DNA of 64,000 bases, from contig QCCG01000006.1 of the NCBI GenBank assembly GCA_003281335.1, forward strand, positions 1 through 64,000, given 5' to 3'. This DNA is from Prochlorococcus sp. AG-347-K19 (GTDB lineage Bacteria; Cyanobacteriota; Cyanobacteriia; PCC-6307; Cyanobiaceae). Below the pieces are notes generated by a model that was given only the letters and a program-made list of their open reading frames with translations, had not been told where the DNA came from and ran no database searches. This document shows, piece after piece, positions 33,202-42,924 of the stretch. The position numbers were made by a program, and so were the translations under genes. Positions within the stretch are counted from its first letter, which is position 1, and every line of letters begins with the position of its first letter.

Positions 33202-33528
33202 TTAAGATCCTAATTTAAATGCTTCAAGTATAACTGCATAAATTGCACCAATTCTTAATTTATCAACTACGGTCCATAGATAATAAAACTTTGAACTTGC
33301 GGTAGGTTTAATTCTTATAATGATTTCAATAAAAATAATGATTATTGGGACCATTATTAACTCATTTTTACCTTCAGATATAAATTTTGTAATAAAATTT
33401 GCGAACAAAAAATAACCTGTCAAAACAGAAATTAAACCAATAGATTTTGTTTTCCAAGTATCACTTAGAAAACCAAAAAATAAATTATTTAACTGGTAGG
33501 TAATTCTTGAAAAATTAGTTTTTTGCAT
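33202..33528 (-). CDS. ycf20: Ycf20-like protein (DUF565)
   Basis: A 108-residue membrane protein of the Ycf20/DUF565 family. An N-terminal region (RITYQLNNLFFGFLSDTWKTKSIGLIS) is followed by two membrane helices and a conserved C-terminal block (YYLWTVVDKLRIGAIYAVILEAFKLG). Plant and algal relatives affect non-photochemical quenching; the molecular role is unknown. Its start overlaps the HAD gene by 14 bp. Confidence 0.8.
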   Translation of the reverse strand: MQKTNFSRITYQLNNLFFGFLSDTWKTKSIGLISVLTGYFLFANFITKFISEGKNELIMVPIIIIFIEIIIRIKPTASSKFYYLWTVVDKLRIGAIYAVILEAFKLGS

Positions 33529-34279
33529 TACTAAAAGACACTAAATAATCACTTAGAAAGTTATAGTCAATGTATGATTTTTTTAGTTTAGGGCCTTTGA
33601 TTACATTTGCCACATTATTCTGATCACCAAGACTGTCTAAAATACAATCTAATTTAATATTTTCCTCAAGAACAATTGGGATATTTGAAGGAACAAAAAT
33701 TGTTGGCAAGTTAGCTGCCAAGGAAGATTTCAATCCTGGATTGGAGTCTTCAAAAACAATTGAGTTGTTTTTGTTTATACCACTTAATTGGACAGCCTTT
33801 AAATATGGTAATGGATTTGGTTTTTTTAATTCAACGTCTTCGCTTGAAATAATGAACTCAAAAGGGTTCAAGCCATTAAAAAGATAATCAACAAGAAGAT
33901 TGGCTTGAATTCTTGAACTTGAAGTAACAATAAATTGTCTTACTTTTTTTCTATGTAATTCATTTATTAATCTAAAAACACCAGTTTTCAAACTAACGCA
34001 ATTTTTTTTTATAATTTCTAAATAATGAAACTGCTTTGTTTCATGAATTTTGAGAATTAAATCTTCTGAGAAATTATCATTATTATATTTAGCGTAATAA
34101 GCAATCCTATTTTTGCCCCCATTTATCTTCAGAAGTTTAATGTATGTATTAGTATCCCAATTCCAATCAATGTCTAGGTCATTAAAAGCATTATTAAAAG
34201 CAGGTAAATGCCCCTCTAATTCTGTATTTGCGATGGTCCCATCTAAATCCCAATAAACACCCTCCAGATAAGTCACCAA
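33515..34279 (-). CDS. HAD-superfamily phosphatase (CbbY/phosphoglycolate-type)
   Basis: A 254-residue haloacid-dehalogenase hydrolase of the CbbY/Gph type. Motif I is WDLDGTIANTELEGH, motif II TSSSR, motif III K in KKPNPLPY, motif IV ED in VFEDSNPGL. The helical cap follows motif I. Candidate substrates are sugar phosphates or phosphoglycolate; sequence alone does not decide. It lies 12 bp after psb30 and overlaps Ycf20, all on the minus strand. Confidence 0.87.
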   Translation of the reverse strand: MVTYLEGVYWDLDGTIANTELEGHLPAFNNAFNDLDIDWNWDTNTYIKLLKINGGKNRIAYYAKYNNDNFSEDLILKIHETKQFHYLEIIKKNCVSLKTGVFRLINELHRKKVRQFIVTSSSRIQANLLVDYLFNGLNPFEFIISSEDVELKKPNPLPYLKAVQLSGINKNNSIVFEDSNPGLKSSLAANLPTIFVPSNIPIVLEENIKLDCILDSLGDQNNVANVIKGPKLKKSYIDYNFLSDYLVSFSNAKN

Positions 34280-34291
34280 AAAGAATTTGTT

Positions 34292-34369
34292 TTATTTACG
34301 GTAAAAAACAAGAGCAATTATTGCTGGTCCTGCTAACGCAACTACAGCCAAAGGAATAAGTGTTGCCAT
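34292..34369 (-). CDS. psb30: Photosystem II protein Psb30 (Ycf12)
   Basis: A 25-residue one-helix peptide whose core ALAGPAIIALVFYRK matches the Ycf12/Psb30 pattern (LA-G-P-hydrophobic). Psb30 sits next to cytochrome b559 at the edge of photosystem II. The ATG at 34369-34367 and stop at 34292 give the family's usual short length. First gene of the minus-strand run psb30-HAD-Ycf20. Confidence 0.72.
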   Translation of the reverse strand: MATLIPLAVVALAGPAIIALVFYRK

Positions 34370-34451
34370 GATTAATGAATATGTTTTGTGATACTATTTT
34401 TACAAATAAATGATGAAACTGTACTGATACGTTACAAGATTGAATTAAATT

Positions 34452-34799
34452 ATGAAATCATGGACATGTATAGAAAATTGTGGAGCTTGTTGTAGATTCG
34501 ACTTGAGTGAAAGAAGCGATTTAGCTAACAAACTTAACAAAGAAGATATAGCTTTGATAAATTCGATGACGGCTAAAGACGGTTGGTGTAAAAACCTGGA
34601 CAGAGAAAATAAAAAATGCTTAATTTATGAAACCAGGCCACATTTTTGCCGTGTAAGTGAATTTTCAATTTCATTTAAAGGATATTTGAAATCTGGTGAT
34701 AAATTTTTGATAGATTGCTGCAAACAACATATTTCATCAAATTATGGATACCAAAGTAAAGAGATGAAATCTTTTAGAATTGCTGTTTCAGGAAAATGA
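34452..34799 (+). CDS. YkgJ-family CxxCxxCC cysteine-cluster protein
   Basis: A 115-residue protein with the N-terminal cluster CIENCGACCRFDL and later cysteines in WCKNLDRENKKCLIY and HFCRV, the YkgJ/UPF0153 pattern presumed to bind zinc or an iron-sulfur cluster. Function unknown. Its stop overlaps the next gene's ATG by 4 bp (ATGA), so it is likely cotranslated with the two UPF0016 genes. Confidence 0.85.
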   Translation: MKSWTCIENCGACCRFDLSERSDLANKLNKEDIALINSMTAKDGWCKNLDRENKKCLIYETRPHFCRVSEFSISFKGYLKSGDKFLIDCCKQHISSNYGYQSKEMKSFRIAVSGK

Positions 34800-35122
34800 A
34801 TAGTAAATTAGAAAAAAAAGAAAACAATCTAGAAAAAAGTTTTTTTTCAATATTTATAACTACTTTTACAACAATTTTTATTGCTGAACTTGGCGATAAA
34901 ACTCAGATAGCAACATTAATGCTTTCTGCCGAATCGGGCAGGCCAATAGTTGTTTTTCTTGGAAGTTCTCTAGCATTAATAAGCTCTAGCATAGTAGGAG
35001 TTCTTATTGGTAAATGGGTATCAAAAAAAATATCTCCTAGCAAATTTGCTTTATCTACTGGTACTTTAATGATATTGATAAGTATATTTTTAGCTTATGA
35101 AACATTCAAAAATTATTTATAA
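34796..35122 (+). CDS. UPF0016/GDT1 half-transporter, first
   Basis: A 108-residue single-repeat member of the UPF0016 cation-exchanger family. The signature ELGDKTQIATLMLS is present once, with about three membrane helices. Full-length members (Mnx, GDT1) carry two such repeats; here the repeats are separate adjacent genes, so a heterodimer is expected. Cyanobacterial homologues export manganese from the cytoplasm. It is followed directly by its partner with no gap. Confidence 0.9.
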   Translation: MNSKLEKKENNLEKSFFSIFITTFTTIFIAELGDKTQIATLMLSAESGRPIVVFLGSSLALISSSIVGVLIGKWVSKKISPSKFALSTGTLMILISIFLAYETFKNYL

Positions 35123-35434
35123 ATGGTTTTAAGTTTATTACTATCAACATTTCTAACCGTTTTCATAGCTGAATTAGGTGACAAAACTCAACTAGCTACT
35201 TTAACTATAAGTGGCACTTCAAATAAACCATTAGCAGTTTTTTTAGGATCATCTTCAGCACTTGTTTTTGCAAGTTTACTAGGAGCTTTAACAGGTGGTT
35301 CTATTTCAAGTTTTTTACCCGAAGTAGTTCTCAAGTCAATAGCGTCCATTACATTTTTCATCATTGGTATAAGGCTTTTTATCAACTCTTTCACCATCGA
35401 AACAGAAGAAAAAGAAGAGAAAGAAAATAATTAG
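35123..35434 (+). CDS. UPF0016/GDT1 half-transporter, second
   Basis: A 103-residue partner half with the second ELGDKTQLATLTIS signature, three predicted helices and an acidic, glutamate-rich C-terminal tail that the first half lacks. It starts at the base following the previous stop. Together the pair would rebuild the two-repeat manganese exporter. Adjacent genes with complementary topology make a heterodimer the simplest model. Confidence 0.9.
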   Translation: MVLSLLLSTFLTVFIAELGDKTQLATLTISGTSNKPLAVFLGSSSALVFASLLGALTGGSISSFLPEVVLKSIASITFFIIGIRLFINSFTIETEEKEEKENN

Positions 35435-35506
35435 TTTTAAGCTTGGATAATAAGGTGTAATAATGAAGTGTATACCCCTAAATTAATCAATAATTTCATT
35501 TAGATC

Positions 35507-37729
35507 ATGTTCACATCATCTTCAATAATTGATAATCTTAATCAGTCAGAAGGATTAGAATATAAAAAATTATGCAGATTATTAAAAATTACAAAGAAAT
35601 CTGATAAAGATAAATTAGATATTGCTTTAACAGCCCTAGAAAAACTTGAAATAATTAATAAAAATGAAAATGATGAATATACTTGCATAAAGGATAATGA
35701 TCATCTTGTCGCCAAAATAAGATGTAGTAGCAAAGGCTATTGCTTTGCTGTAAGAGGAAAAGACAAAGAAGATATCTACATTAAAGAAAATCTACTTAAC
35801 TATGCATGGAATGGAGATAAGGTTTTAGTAAGGATAATAAAAGAGGGATATAGAAGAAGATCACCTGAAGGAATAGTTGATTGTATTCTTGAAAGATCAA
35901 ATCAAATACTTCTTTCTAAAGTAGAAATAATAAACAATGATGTATATGCAATCCCAATAGACGATAGGATCCTTTCTAAAATTAAACTTCCAAGAGAGGA
36001 TAAAAAATACACTTTCAATCCAGACAATAAGAATATAGTAAAAGTTGAGATTGATAGATTCCCCATAGGTCAAGAAGAAGGACTAGGTCATGTGATACAA
36101 GAACTAATACTAAACAATAACGAAGACTATGATACAGACTTTGTTTTATCTAAAAGCAATATCGTTAATTCATATAATTTAAATCATATTGAATCAAAAA
36201 AAATAGAACAAAGGGAGAGGATAGACCTTACAGATAAAAACTCTTATTTGTTCAAAAGTTGGAATTCTAATAATTCTCCAATGCTCCCAATGATTCAAAT
36301 AGATCAGGGGAAAAATAAAAGTACTAAATTATGGATACATACAAATAACCTTGCAGAAAGAGTAGACCTAAATAGTAAAAAATCTCTAGAAATATTATTT
36401 AAAGGATTTGAATCATTACCCTTAGTAAATGAATGGCAAAACTACCTTAGTGAAGCCATAAGAAATGATTCTGAATTTAAAGTTGGTGAAAAGAATGAAG
36501 CGATAAGCCTCTGTGTGCATTTAAATAGTGATAATGAAATAATTGATTGGTCATTTCATCTTACTTTAGTAAAATGCACTCTTAATATTGGAAGTGATCA
36601 TACTGAAGCGCTTCTATCAAGAAAAAGTAAATCAAGGATAACCTCTCGGGTATTAAAACCTATAAAGGAATTTATCGACGATTTAGATAAAATACTTGAA
36701 ATTTCATGTTCATTCAGACAAAAACATCTTTTGGAGGGTAAGGTTGAGATTCCTGCACCACTTAATAAAATTGAGTCACTTGAAGAATTTTTTATTCACA
36801 ATCCAGCTGAATATTCAAAAGGATATTTTGAATCATTAAATAAAGAAGATTGCCAAACTTACCTTTCACCAATATTATATGAAGCTAATTTAATATGGTT
36901 CAAACATTCAAATCAATATGGCTTAAAAAGCGCCGGATATCTCTCAAATGGAATAGATTATGTTAATGCAAATGAAATCATCAAATATTCAGAATTTTTT
37001 GATAATAATATAGAGCTTAATGAAGATGGCAATTTGACATTTAGTCAAGTAATTAAATTATGTGGCGATGATAATAAAAAAAGAATCTTACATAAACTTC
37101 TAATTAATGAATTTAAGGACAATGAAATAAGGTTGATATCTAAAGAGCCTGATAATGATGAATCAGAAAAATTATTTATTTCACCATGGACAATTCCTGG
37201 ATTTGACTTTACTAATCTTATTAACCAGTACTGTATTTTTAATATGATAATAAATGGTAAGAAATCAAAGAAAAATAATATTGATACAATCAATATATCG
37301 GAAAGTAATTCATTAGACCTAGTAAATTGGGATATATTTAATTCATCAATTTCAAAAAATCTAGAAATATTATTTAACAAGTTTGTGATAGATAAACTTA
37401 ATGAATTCAAGTACAAAGTTAACCAATATAAATCTAATATGATAAATATAAAAAAAGTAAGAAAAGCAGAAAAATTACTAGGTAATATTTATAGTGGGTT
37501 TATTTTATCAGTGCAAACATATGGTTTCTTTGTTGAGATATCAGAACTAAATGTAGAGGGTTTAGTACACGTAAGCACTCTTAATAATGATTGGTATGAA
37601 TACAGGTCAAGGCAAAATCTATTAATTGGAAGAAAATCTAAAAAATCATATAAAGTTGGAGATCCAATAGAAGTAAAAATAATAAAAGTCGATATTCTTA
37701 AATATCAGATTGATTTAGAATTAACTTAA
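35507..37729 (+). CDS. RNase R/II-like protein without catalytic residues
   Basis: 740 residues with RNase R layout: an N-terminal helical part, cold-shock-like domains (about 65-200), an RNB-like middle and a C-terminal S1 domain (about 650-740, YSGFILSVQTYGFFVEISELNVEGLVHVS). In the RNB region the expected DxxDDA block is missing: the aligned stretch reads PMIQIDQGKNKSTKLWIHTNN. The TSPxRRYxDL block is replaced by YLSNGIDYVN. It should bind RNA but not cleave it. Related cyanobacterial proteins are named Zam. A catalytically intact RNB-only protein lies at 19.7 kb. Confidence 0.8.
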   Translation: MFTSSSIIDNLNQSEGLEYKKLCRLLKITKKSDKDKLDIALTALEKLEIINKNENDEYTCIKDNDHLVAKIRCSSKGYCFAVRGKDKEDIYIKENLLNYAWNGDKVLVRIIKEGYRRRSPEGIVDCILERSNQILLSKVEIINNDVYAIPIDDRILSKIKLPREDKKYTFNPDNKNIVKVEIDRFPIGQEEGLGHVIQELILNNNEDYDTDFVLSKSNIVNSYNLNHIESKKIEQRERIDLTDKNSYLFKSWNSNNSPMLPMIQIDQGKNKSTKLWIHTNNLAERVDLNSKKSLEILFKGFESLPLVNEWQNYLSEAIRNDSEFKVGEKNEAISLCVHLNSDNEIIDWSFHLTLVKCTLNIGSDHTEALLSRKSKSRITSRVLKPIKEFIDDLDKILEISCSFRQKHLLEGKVEIPAPLNKIESLEEFFIHNPAEYSKGYFESLNKEDCQTYLSPILYEANLIWFKHSNQYGLKSAGYLSNGIDYVNANEIIKYSEFFDNNIELNEDGNLTFSQVIKLCGDDNKKRILHKLLINEFKDNEIRLISKEPDNDESEKLFISPWTIPGFDFTNLINQYCIFNMIINGKKSKKNNIDTINISESNSLDLVNWDIFNSSISKNLEILFNKFVIDKLNEFKYKVNQYKSNMINIKKVRKAEKLLGNIYSGFILSVQTYGFFVEISELNVEGLVHVSTLNNDWYEYRSRQNLLIGRKSKKSYKVGDPIEVKIIKVDILKYQIDLELT

Positions 37730-37795
37730 ATATTTTTCACAAATTATATTATGGAAATATTAACCAAAAAAATTTAAGATAACTTTTTTAGAAAT

Positions 37796-38239
37796 ATGTT
37801 TAAGAAAAAATATTTATTATTAACTCTTTTTTTACTAATAATTATTCAAGTCTTATTATATACAAATAATAATCAGAAGACTTCATTTAGATACTTTAAA
37901 TGGACTCTCCAAGAAGTAAGTATAGGTAAGTTAATCAGTATTTCATTTTTTTCAGGTTTATTTGTAAGCACTTTATTGAATACAACAATAACTAGTACTA
38001 GTTCCAGAAAAAAAACTTTCGAAAATGTGGAAGATGATTTTGTATCAAATAATAATGAGGAAGAAATGGAACAAAACTTTGAGATGCCCCCACAAAGGGA
38101 TATTAGAGAAACTCAACCAACGATTTCTGTTAATTACAGAGTAGTCAAAAATATGAATGATAATAATTTCAAAAAAGATCAAAGTTATTCAAATCAGGAT
38201 ATTAAAGATGACTGGGATAGTGCTGATAATGATTGGTAA
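37796..38239 (+). CDS. Two-helix membrane protein, unknown function
   Basis: A 147-residue protein with two N-terminal membrane helices (about 6-22, and 42-64 in VSIGKLISISFFSGLFVSTLL) and a long, acidic, Asn/Asp-rich cytoplasmic-looking tail ending in DWDSADNDW. The layout resembles LapA-like small proteins, but the similarity is only topological. It sits 66 bp after the RNase R-like gene on the same strand. Confidence 0.7.
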   Translation: MFKKKYLLLTLFLLIIIQVLLYTNNNQKTSFRYFKWTLQEVSIGKLISISFFSGLFVSTLLNTTITSTSSRKKTFENVEDDFVSNNNEEEMEQNFEMPPQRDIRETQPTISVNYRVVKNMNDNNFKKDQSYSNQDIKDDWDSADNDW

Positions 38240-38295
38240 AAAAAATTAATTAAAAAATGTTTTTTTAATTTATAATGAAATAAATAGTTTTTTTT

Positions 38296-38862
38296 ATGGA
38301 AGAAAATCTAGACAAAATTAATGAAGTTAATAAAGAAATATCTGACAACACTACTAAATCAAACTCTGAGGAAATAAAAGAACCTAAATCAGAAAAAGTT
38401 ATCAACATGGATACAAATAATGGTGATTCTGCTACTAAAGTTGTAATAAAAAATGAAATTAATACTCCCGAAAAAACTATAACAAAACCAAAAAAAGAAC
38501 TCCCAGTAGAGAAAAAGCCTTTCCAAGAATTTATTAACATGCACCTAATTCCTTCATTTACTGAGGAAATTAATCAAAGAGGATTAGAAATAAATAATAT
38601 TAACCTCACTAACACAAATAGACCTATTGCTGGAGATAAATGTTGGGTAATAAATTGTGAAATTAAAGATACATGTAACTTTTGGTTATCCTTCGAGAAG
38701 GATGACATTAGTTCATTAAAAAGTATTTCTTTATCAAAACCTTATCAACAACCCAGTATTATTGAATCCTTTCTTATTGACGAAAAAAGAATTACCCTAA
38801 AATTAATAATTTCAAGAGTTCTTCAAAGATTGAATGGGCAAAAGTTAATAGGAGTTAATTAG
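38296..38862 (+). CDS. DUF2996 family protein
   Basis: A 188-residue protein with a low-complexity acidic/lysine-rich N-terminus (residues 1-75) and a conserved C-terminal DUF2996 domain: GDKCWVINCEIKD, FWLSFEKDDISSLKSISLS, PSIIESFLIDEKRITLKL and VLQRLNGQKLIGVN. The family is cyanobacterial and its function unestablished. It lies 80 bp ahead of acsF, with which it may be coexpressed. Confidence 0.82.
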   Translation: MEENLDKINEVNKEISDNTTKSNSEEIKEPKSEKVINMDTNNGDSATKVVIKNEINTPEKTITKPKKELPVEKKPFQEFINMHLIPSFTEEINQRGLEINNINLTNTNRPIAGDKCWVINCEIKDTCNFWLSFEKDDISSLKSISLSKPYQQPSIIESFLIDEKRITLKLIISRVLQRLNGQKLIGVN

Positions 38863-38942
38863 AAAAACAATAACACCAAGTTAACTTTTCCCTCGAAAAT
38901 ACAAATAATAGTAAATAATAGTATTAATAAACCGAATAAAAA

Positions 38943-40115
38943 ATGGCTCAATCAACTGTTGAATCAAAAAATAAAAAAGATATTAATAATGGAAAGATAC
39001 CAGCAAAAGAAACAATTTTGTCCCCAAGATTCTATACAACAGACTTTGAGGCTATGGAAAATATGGATTTATCAATAAACGAGGAGGAATTGGAAGCTAT
39101 TTGTGAGGAATTTAGGAAAGATTACAATAGACATCATTTTGTTAGAAATAATGAATTTGAAGGCGCAGCAGAAAAATTAGATCCTGAGACACGAGAGCTT
39201 TTTGTTGATTTTCTCGAGGGAAGTTGTACATCAGAATTTTCAGGTTTTTTACTTTACAAAGAACTTAGTAAGAGAATTAAAGTCAAAAACCCTCTACTTG
39301 CTGAATGTTTTGCTCATATGGCCAGAGATGAAGCAAGACATGCAGGTTTTTTAAATAAATCAATGAGTGACTTTGGACTTCAGTTAGATTTAGGTTTTTT
39401 AACAGCCAATAAAGATTACACTTATTTCCCTCCAAGAAGTATTTTTTACGCTACTTATTTATCCGAAAAAATAGGTTATTGGAGATACATAGCAATTTAT
39501 AGGCATCTCGAAAAGAACCCTGATAGCAAAATTTTTCCACTATTTAATTACTTTGAAAATTGGTGTCAAGATGAAAATAGACATGGGGATTTCTTTGACG
39601 CATTAATGAAAGCACAGCCACGTACTGTTAAATCATTAAGCCAAAAAATTACCATTGGCGGCTCTACTTTTACACACCCATTATTCGACTACTTCCATAG
39701 GTTTAGATATTTCTTGAATAATCTTCCATTAACATCCAAGTTATGGTCAAGGTTCTTTCTATTAGCTGTATTTGCAACTATGTATGCAAGGGATTTGGGA
39801 ATTAAAAAAGATTTCTACAGTTCTTTAGGTTTAGATGCCAGAGATTATGACCAGTTTGTTATTAATAAAACAAATGAAACTGCAGCTAGAGTTTTCCCTG
39901 TAGTAATGGATGTTTATGATAAATCTTTTTATGGAAGATTAGATAAAATAGTAGAGAATAATAAGGTTCTTTCTGATATTGCAAACAGTGATGGAAATAA
40001 AGTATCTAAAACTTTTAAAAAATTACCTAAATATTTATCAAACGGTTACCAGTTATTAAGACTATACTTATTAAAACCTCTTGATAGCAAAGATTTTCAA
40101 CCTTCGATTAGATAA
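38943..40115 (+). CDS. acsF: Mg-protoporphyrin IX monomethyl ester oxidative cyclase
   Basis: The aerobic di-iron cyclase that builds the isocyclic ring of chlorophyll. The 390-residue protein has the diiron ligand motifs: an acidic [22 protein letters not shown] and [12 protein letters not shown], which give the paired Glu and ExxH ligands. It acts downstream of Mg-chelatase (chlH in this window) and methyltransferase, on thylakoid membranes with Ycf54. N-terminal 30 residues are variable. No frameshift seen. Confidence 0.97.
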   Translation: MAQSTVESKNKKDINNGKIPAKETILSPRFYTTDFEAMENMDLSINEEELEAICEEFRKDYNRHHFVRNNEFEGAAEKLDPETRELFVDFLEGSCTSEFSGFLLYKELSKRIKVKNPLLAECFAHMARDEARHAGFLNKSMSDFGLQLDLGFLTANKDYTYFPPRSIFYATYLSEKIGYWRYIAIYRHLEKNPDSKIFPLFNYFENWCQDENRHGDFFDALMKAQPRTVKSLSQKITIGGSTFTHPLFDYFHRFRYFLNNLPLTSKLWSRFFLLAVFATMYARDLGIKKDFYSSLGLDARDYDQFVINKTNETAARVFPVVMDVYDKSFYGRLDKIVENNKVLSDIANSDGNKVSKTFKKLPKYLSNGYQLLRLYLLKPLDSKDFQPSIR

Positions 40116-40146
40116 TCTTTAATACAGAGAAGATTTATAGACACAT

Positions 40147-41568
40147 ATGCTTTCGTCACAAATCAAATCAAATGAAATCGTTTTTGGTAGTTGCAATAAA
40201 GATTTATTAGAAGATATCATTTTCTACGGAATTGGACTTGGTGCTGATTTTGTAGAAATATTTATAGAGAATACTGACAACTCAAGCGTGTTAGCAGAAG
40301 AAGATTTTATTACAAGTGTAAGTCCATCATTTGGAAGGGGTGCTGGCATTAGAATCTTCAAGGGGAAAAAGGATGGATTTGTAAGTACAAATGATTTAAC
40401 AAAGCGTGGCTTGATGAGATCGGTATCTCAGGCTATTGAGATGTTAGACATAACAGACAACAAAAGAGAACTATTCAACGGTTTAAATAAATATAGGGAC
40501 TATAGTTTATCCAAGAAAAAATGGATTAATGAAGTTCCATCTATTCATGAGATAAGTGAAAAACTACTAGTTAGCACAAAGTCTTTAAAAAAAAATAACA
40601 AAATAATAACTAGGAAAGGAAGCTACTCAAGAAATCTTCAAGAAGTAATTATAGCCTCCAGTGACGGAACCTATGTCTCAGATATTAGATTGCATCAAAC
40701 AGTTGGTCTCAACGTAATTGCAAGTGATGCCCAATATAGATCTAGTGGAAGTAGAAGATTTGGATCGTCAGGAATGCCTAATGAATTTAGATTATGGGAT
40801 CACGAAAAAGCAGCTAATGATGTGTTTGAAAGTTCAATGAACATGTTGTATGCAGATTATGTTGATGCAGGACAAATGCCTGTTGTATTAGCTAATAAAT
40901 TTGGTGGCGTTATATTTCATGAAGCCTGTGGTCATTTACTTGAAACTACTCAAATAGAGAGAGGAACAACACCATTTGAGAATAAATTGAATGAAAAAAT
41001 TGCACATGATTCTGTAACAGCAATAGATGAAGGGATATCAGAAGGATCCTTCGGTTCATTATCAGTAGATGATGAAGGTATGGAACCCGAAAAATCAGTT
41101 CTTATAAAAGATGGAATTTTAAAAAAATTCATATCCGATAGGGCAGGTGAATTAAGAACTGGCCATAAAAGAACAGGTAGTGGAAGAAGACAAAATTATT
41201 CTTTTGCTGCAGCTTCAAGAATGAGAAATACTTATATAGCTAAAGGTGAGCACTCTAAAGAGGATTTAATCAATAGTATTAGCGAAGGGCTTTACTGCAA
41301 ATCAATGGGTGGTGGCAGTGTAGGTGCTACAGGACAATTTAATTTTGCGGTAGAAGAAGGATATCTTATTAAAAATGGAAAATTAACTAGTCCAGTAAAG
41401 GGAGCAACATTGATCGGTGAGGCTAAAGAAGTTATGCCAAAAATATCAATGTGCGGAAATGATCTCGAATTGGCTCCTGGATTCTGTGGATCCATTAGTG
41501 GAAGTGTCAACGTAACTGTTGGCCAACCTCATATTAAGGTTGATTCAATAACTGTTGGCGGCAGATAA
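40147..41568 (+). CDS. tldD: TldD metalloprotease subunit
   Basis: A 473-residue member of the TldD/PmbA family. The zinc motif HExxxH is present as FHEACGHLLE. TldD and TldE form a heterodimeric protease that trims unfolded peptides and peptide natural-product precursors. It is followed after 3 bp by the tldE-like gene, so an operon is clear, and fmt overlaps that gene in turn. No anomaly seen. Confidence 0.95.
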   Translation: MLSSQIKSNEIVFGSCNKDLLEDIIFYGIGLGADFVEIFIENTDNSSVLAEEDFITSVSPSFGRGAGIRIFKGKKDGFVSTNDLTKRGLMRSVSQAIEMLDITDNKRELFNGLNKYRDYSLSKKKWINEVPSIHEISEKLLVSTKSLKKNNKIITRKGSYSRNLQEVIIASSDGTYVSDIRLHQTVGLNVIASDAQYRSSGSRRFGSSGMPNEFRLWDHEKAANDVFESSMNMLYADYVDAGQMPVVLANKFGGVIFHEACGHLLETTQIERGTTPFENKLNEKIAHDSVTAIDEGISEGSFGSLSVDDEGMEPEKSVLIKDGILKKFISDRAGELRTGHKRTGSGRRQNYSFAAASRMRNTYIAKGEHSKEDLINSISEGLYCKSMGGGSVGATGQFNFAVEEGYLIKNGKLTSPVKGATLIGEAKEVMPKISMCGNDLELAPGFCGSISGSVNVTVGQPHIKVDSITVGGR

Positions 41569-41571
41569 GAT

Positions 41572-42924
41572 ATGAATTCAAAAGAAATCACAACTCAAAT
41601 CTCCAAAGCTGCAGATTTCCTAAATCTTAAAAAATGGGATTATGGAGCAAGCTTCTCTAATGATTATTCTGTGCAAGTTGATAAAGGAGAGGCTAAACAA
41701 CTTAAGGCATCACAAAAACAAATTTTAACTATAAGAGTTTGGAATCAATCTAATCTAGTTGGTATTACTACAACAAGTGATATTAGTGAATCAGGTATTA
41801 AAAAGGCTCTTAAGCAAGCAAATATAGCTTCTGATTTCGGCAATAAGAATGAATCTACAGAATTTTCGCCACTAGCGAAGGATCCTATTAAAGTTAAGGA
41901 AGTTAAAAAAAGAAATCCTGTTGGAATAAAAAAATTACTTACAGTTTTAAGAGAAGCGGAAGTAAAACTATTAGAAAGTCATGAATCCATAAAATCTGTT
42001 CCATATAATGGTTTATCTGAGAGTTTCTTTGAGAGAGTTTATGCAAATAGTGAGGGTGCCTTTCGAAGTTATTCCAAAAGTCAGGCAGCACTATATTTAT
42101 ATGCAAGAGCAGAAGAGAAAAATAAGAAGCCTCGTAGTTCAGGTTCAGTAAAACTTGGATATGGAGCTGATGATATAGATATAGAGTCGTGTGTTAAAGA
42201 GGCTTCAAGTAAAACAATTTCTCATTTAAATTATTCATCTATTAAAACTGATAAATATTTAATATGTTTTTCCCCAGAGTCTTTTTTAACTATCATTAAC
42301 GCCTTTAGCTCAATGTTTAATGCTAGAAGCATCATAGATGGAGTTAGCTTATCTAATAAAAATTCAATCGGAGAGAAACTATCTACAGAAGCACTTAATA
42401 TTTATGATGATGGCCTTCACGAAAAGAATATTTCTTCAACACCATTTGATGGAGAGGGAACCCCAACCAAAAGACTATGTCTAATTAACAGAGGGAGAAT
42501 TGAAAATTTTATACATTCTGAATCAACTGCAAGAATATTTAAAACGACTCCCACTGGCCACGCTGGACTAGGATCAAAAGTCTCAGTATCTCCTGATTGG
42601 ATCGTAGTTGAAAAATCAGATGAAAACTTTGATCTAAAAACATCACTAGATCATTCTACTTATGAGGGAGAATTTGTTTATATTGAAGAATTGAATGCAA
42701 TTCATGCAGGTGTCAGAGCAAGTCAAGGTTCATTTTCTCTTCCATTTGATGGATGGCTCTACAAAAACGGAAAAAAAATCTCAATAGAATCTGCCACCGT
42801 AGCGGGGGATTTCAAATATCTTTTGAAAAATATAGTAAATATTGAATCGAGCCAGGAGGTAACAACAAGTGGAATTTCTCCACATATATGGGTAGATGAA
42901 TTATCAATAACTGGTGACGCGTGA
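41572..42924 (+). CDS. tldE: TldE/PmbA metalloprotease partner
   Basis: A 450-residue TldE/PmbA-family protein lacking the HExxxH zinc motif, as expected for the non-catalytic partner. SFSNDYSVQVDKGEAKQL at the start and PTGHAGLGSKVSVSPDWIVVEK in the C-terminal half are family blocks. Its stop overlaps the fmt start by 4 bp (GTGA). Confidence 0.93.
   Translation: MNSKEITTQISKAADFLNLKKWDYGASFSNDYSVQVDKGEAKQLKASQKQILTIRVWNQSNLVGITTTSDISESGIKKALKQANIASDFGNKNESTEFSPLAKDPIKVKEVKKRNPVGIKKLLTVLREAEVKLLESHESIKSVPYNGLSESFFERVYANSEGAFRSYSKSQAALYLYARAEEKNKKPRSSGSVKLGYGADDIDIESCVKEASSKTISHLNYSSIKTDKYLICFSPESFLTIINAFSSMFNARSIIDGVSLSNKNSIGEKLSTEALNIYDDGLHEKNISSTPFDGEGTPTKRLCLINRGRIENFIHSESTARIFKTTPTGHAGLGSKVSVSPDWIVVEKSDENFDLKTSLDHSTYEGEFVYIEELNAIHAGVRASQGSFSLPFDGWLYKNGKKISIESATVAGDFKYLLKNIVNIESSQEVTTSGISPHIWVDELSITGDA

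Noticed and set aside
35507..37729. Annotation as active ribonuclease R
   Set aside because: Neither catalytic block of the RNB domain is present.
38265..38540. Minus-strand 91-codon ORF over the DUF2996 gene
   Set aside because: Antisense shadow of the low-complexity N-terminus of the DUF2996 gene.
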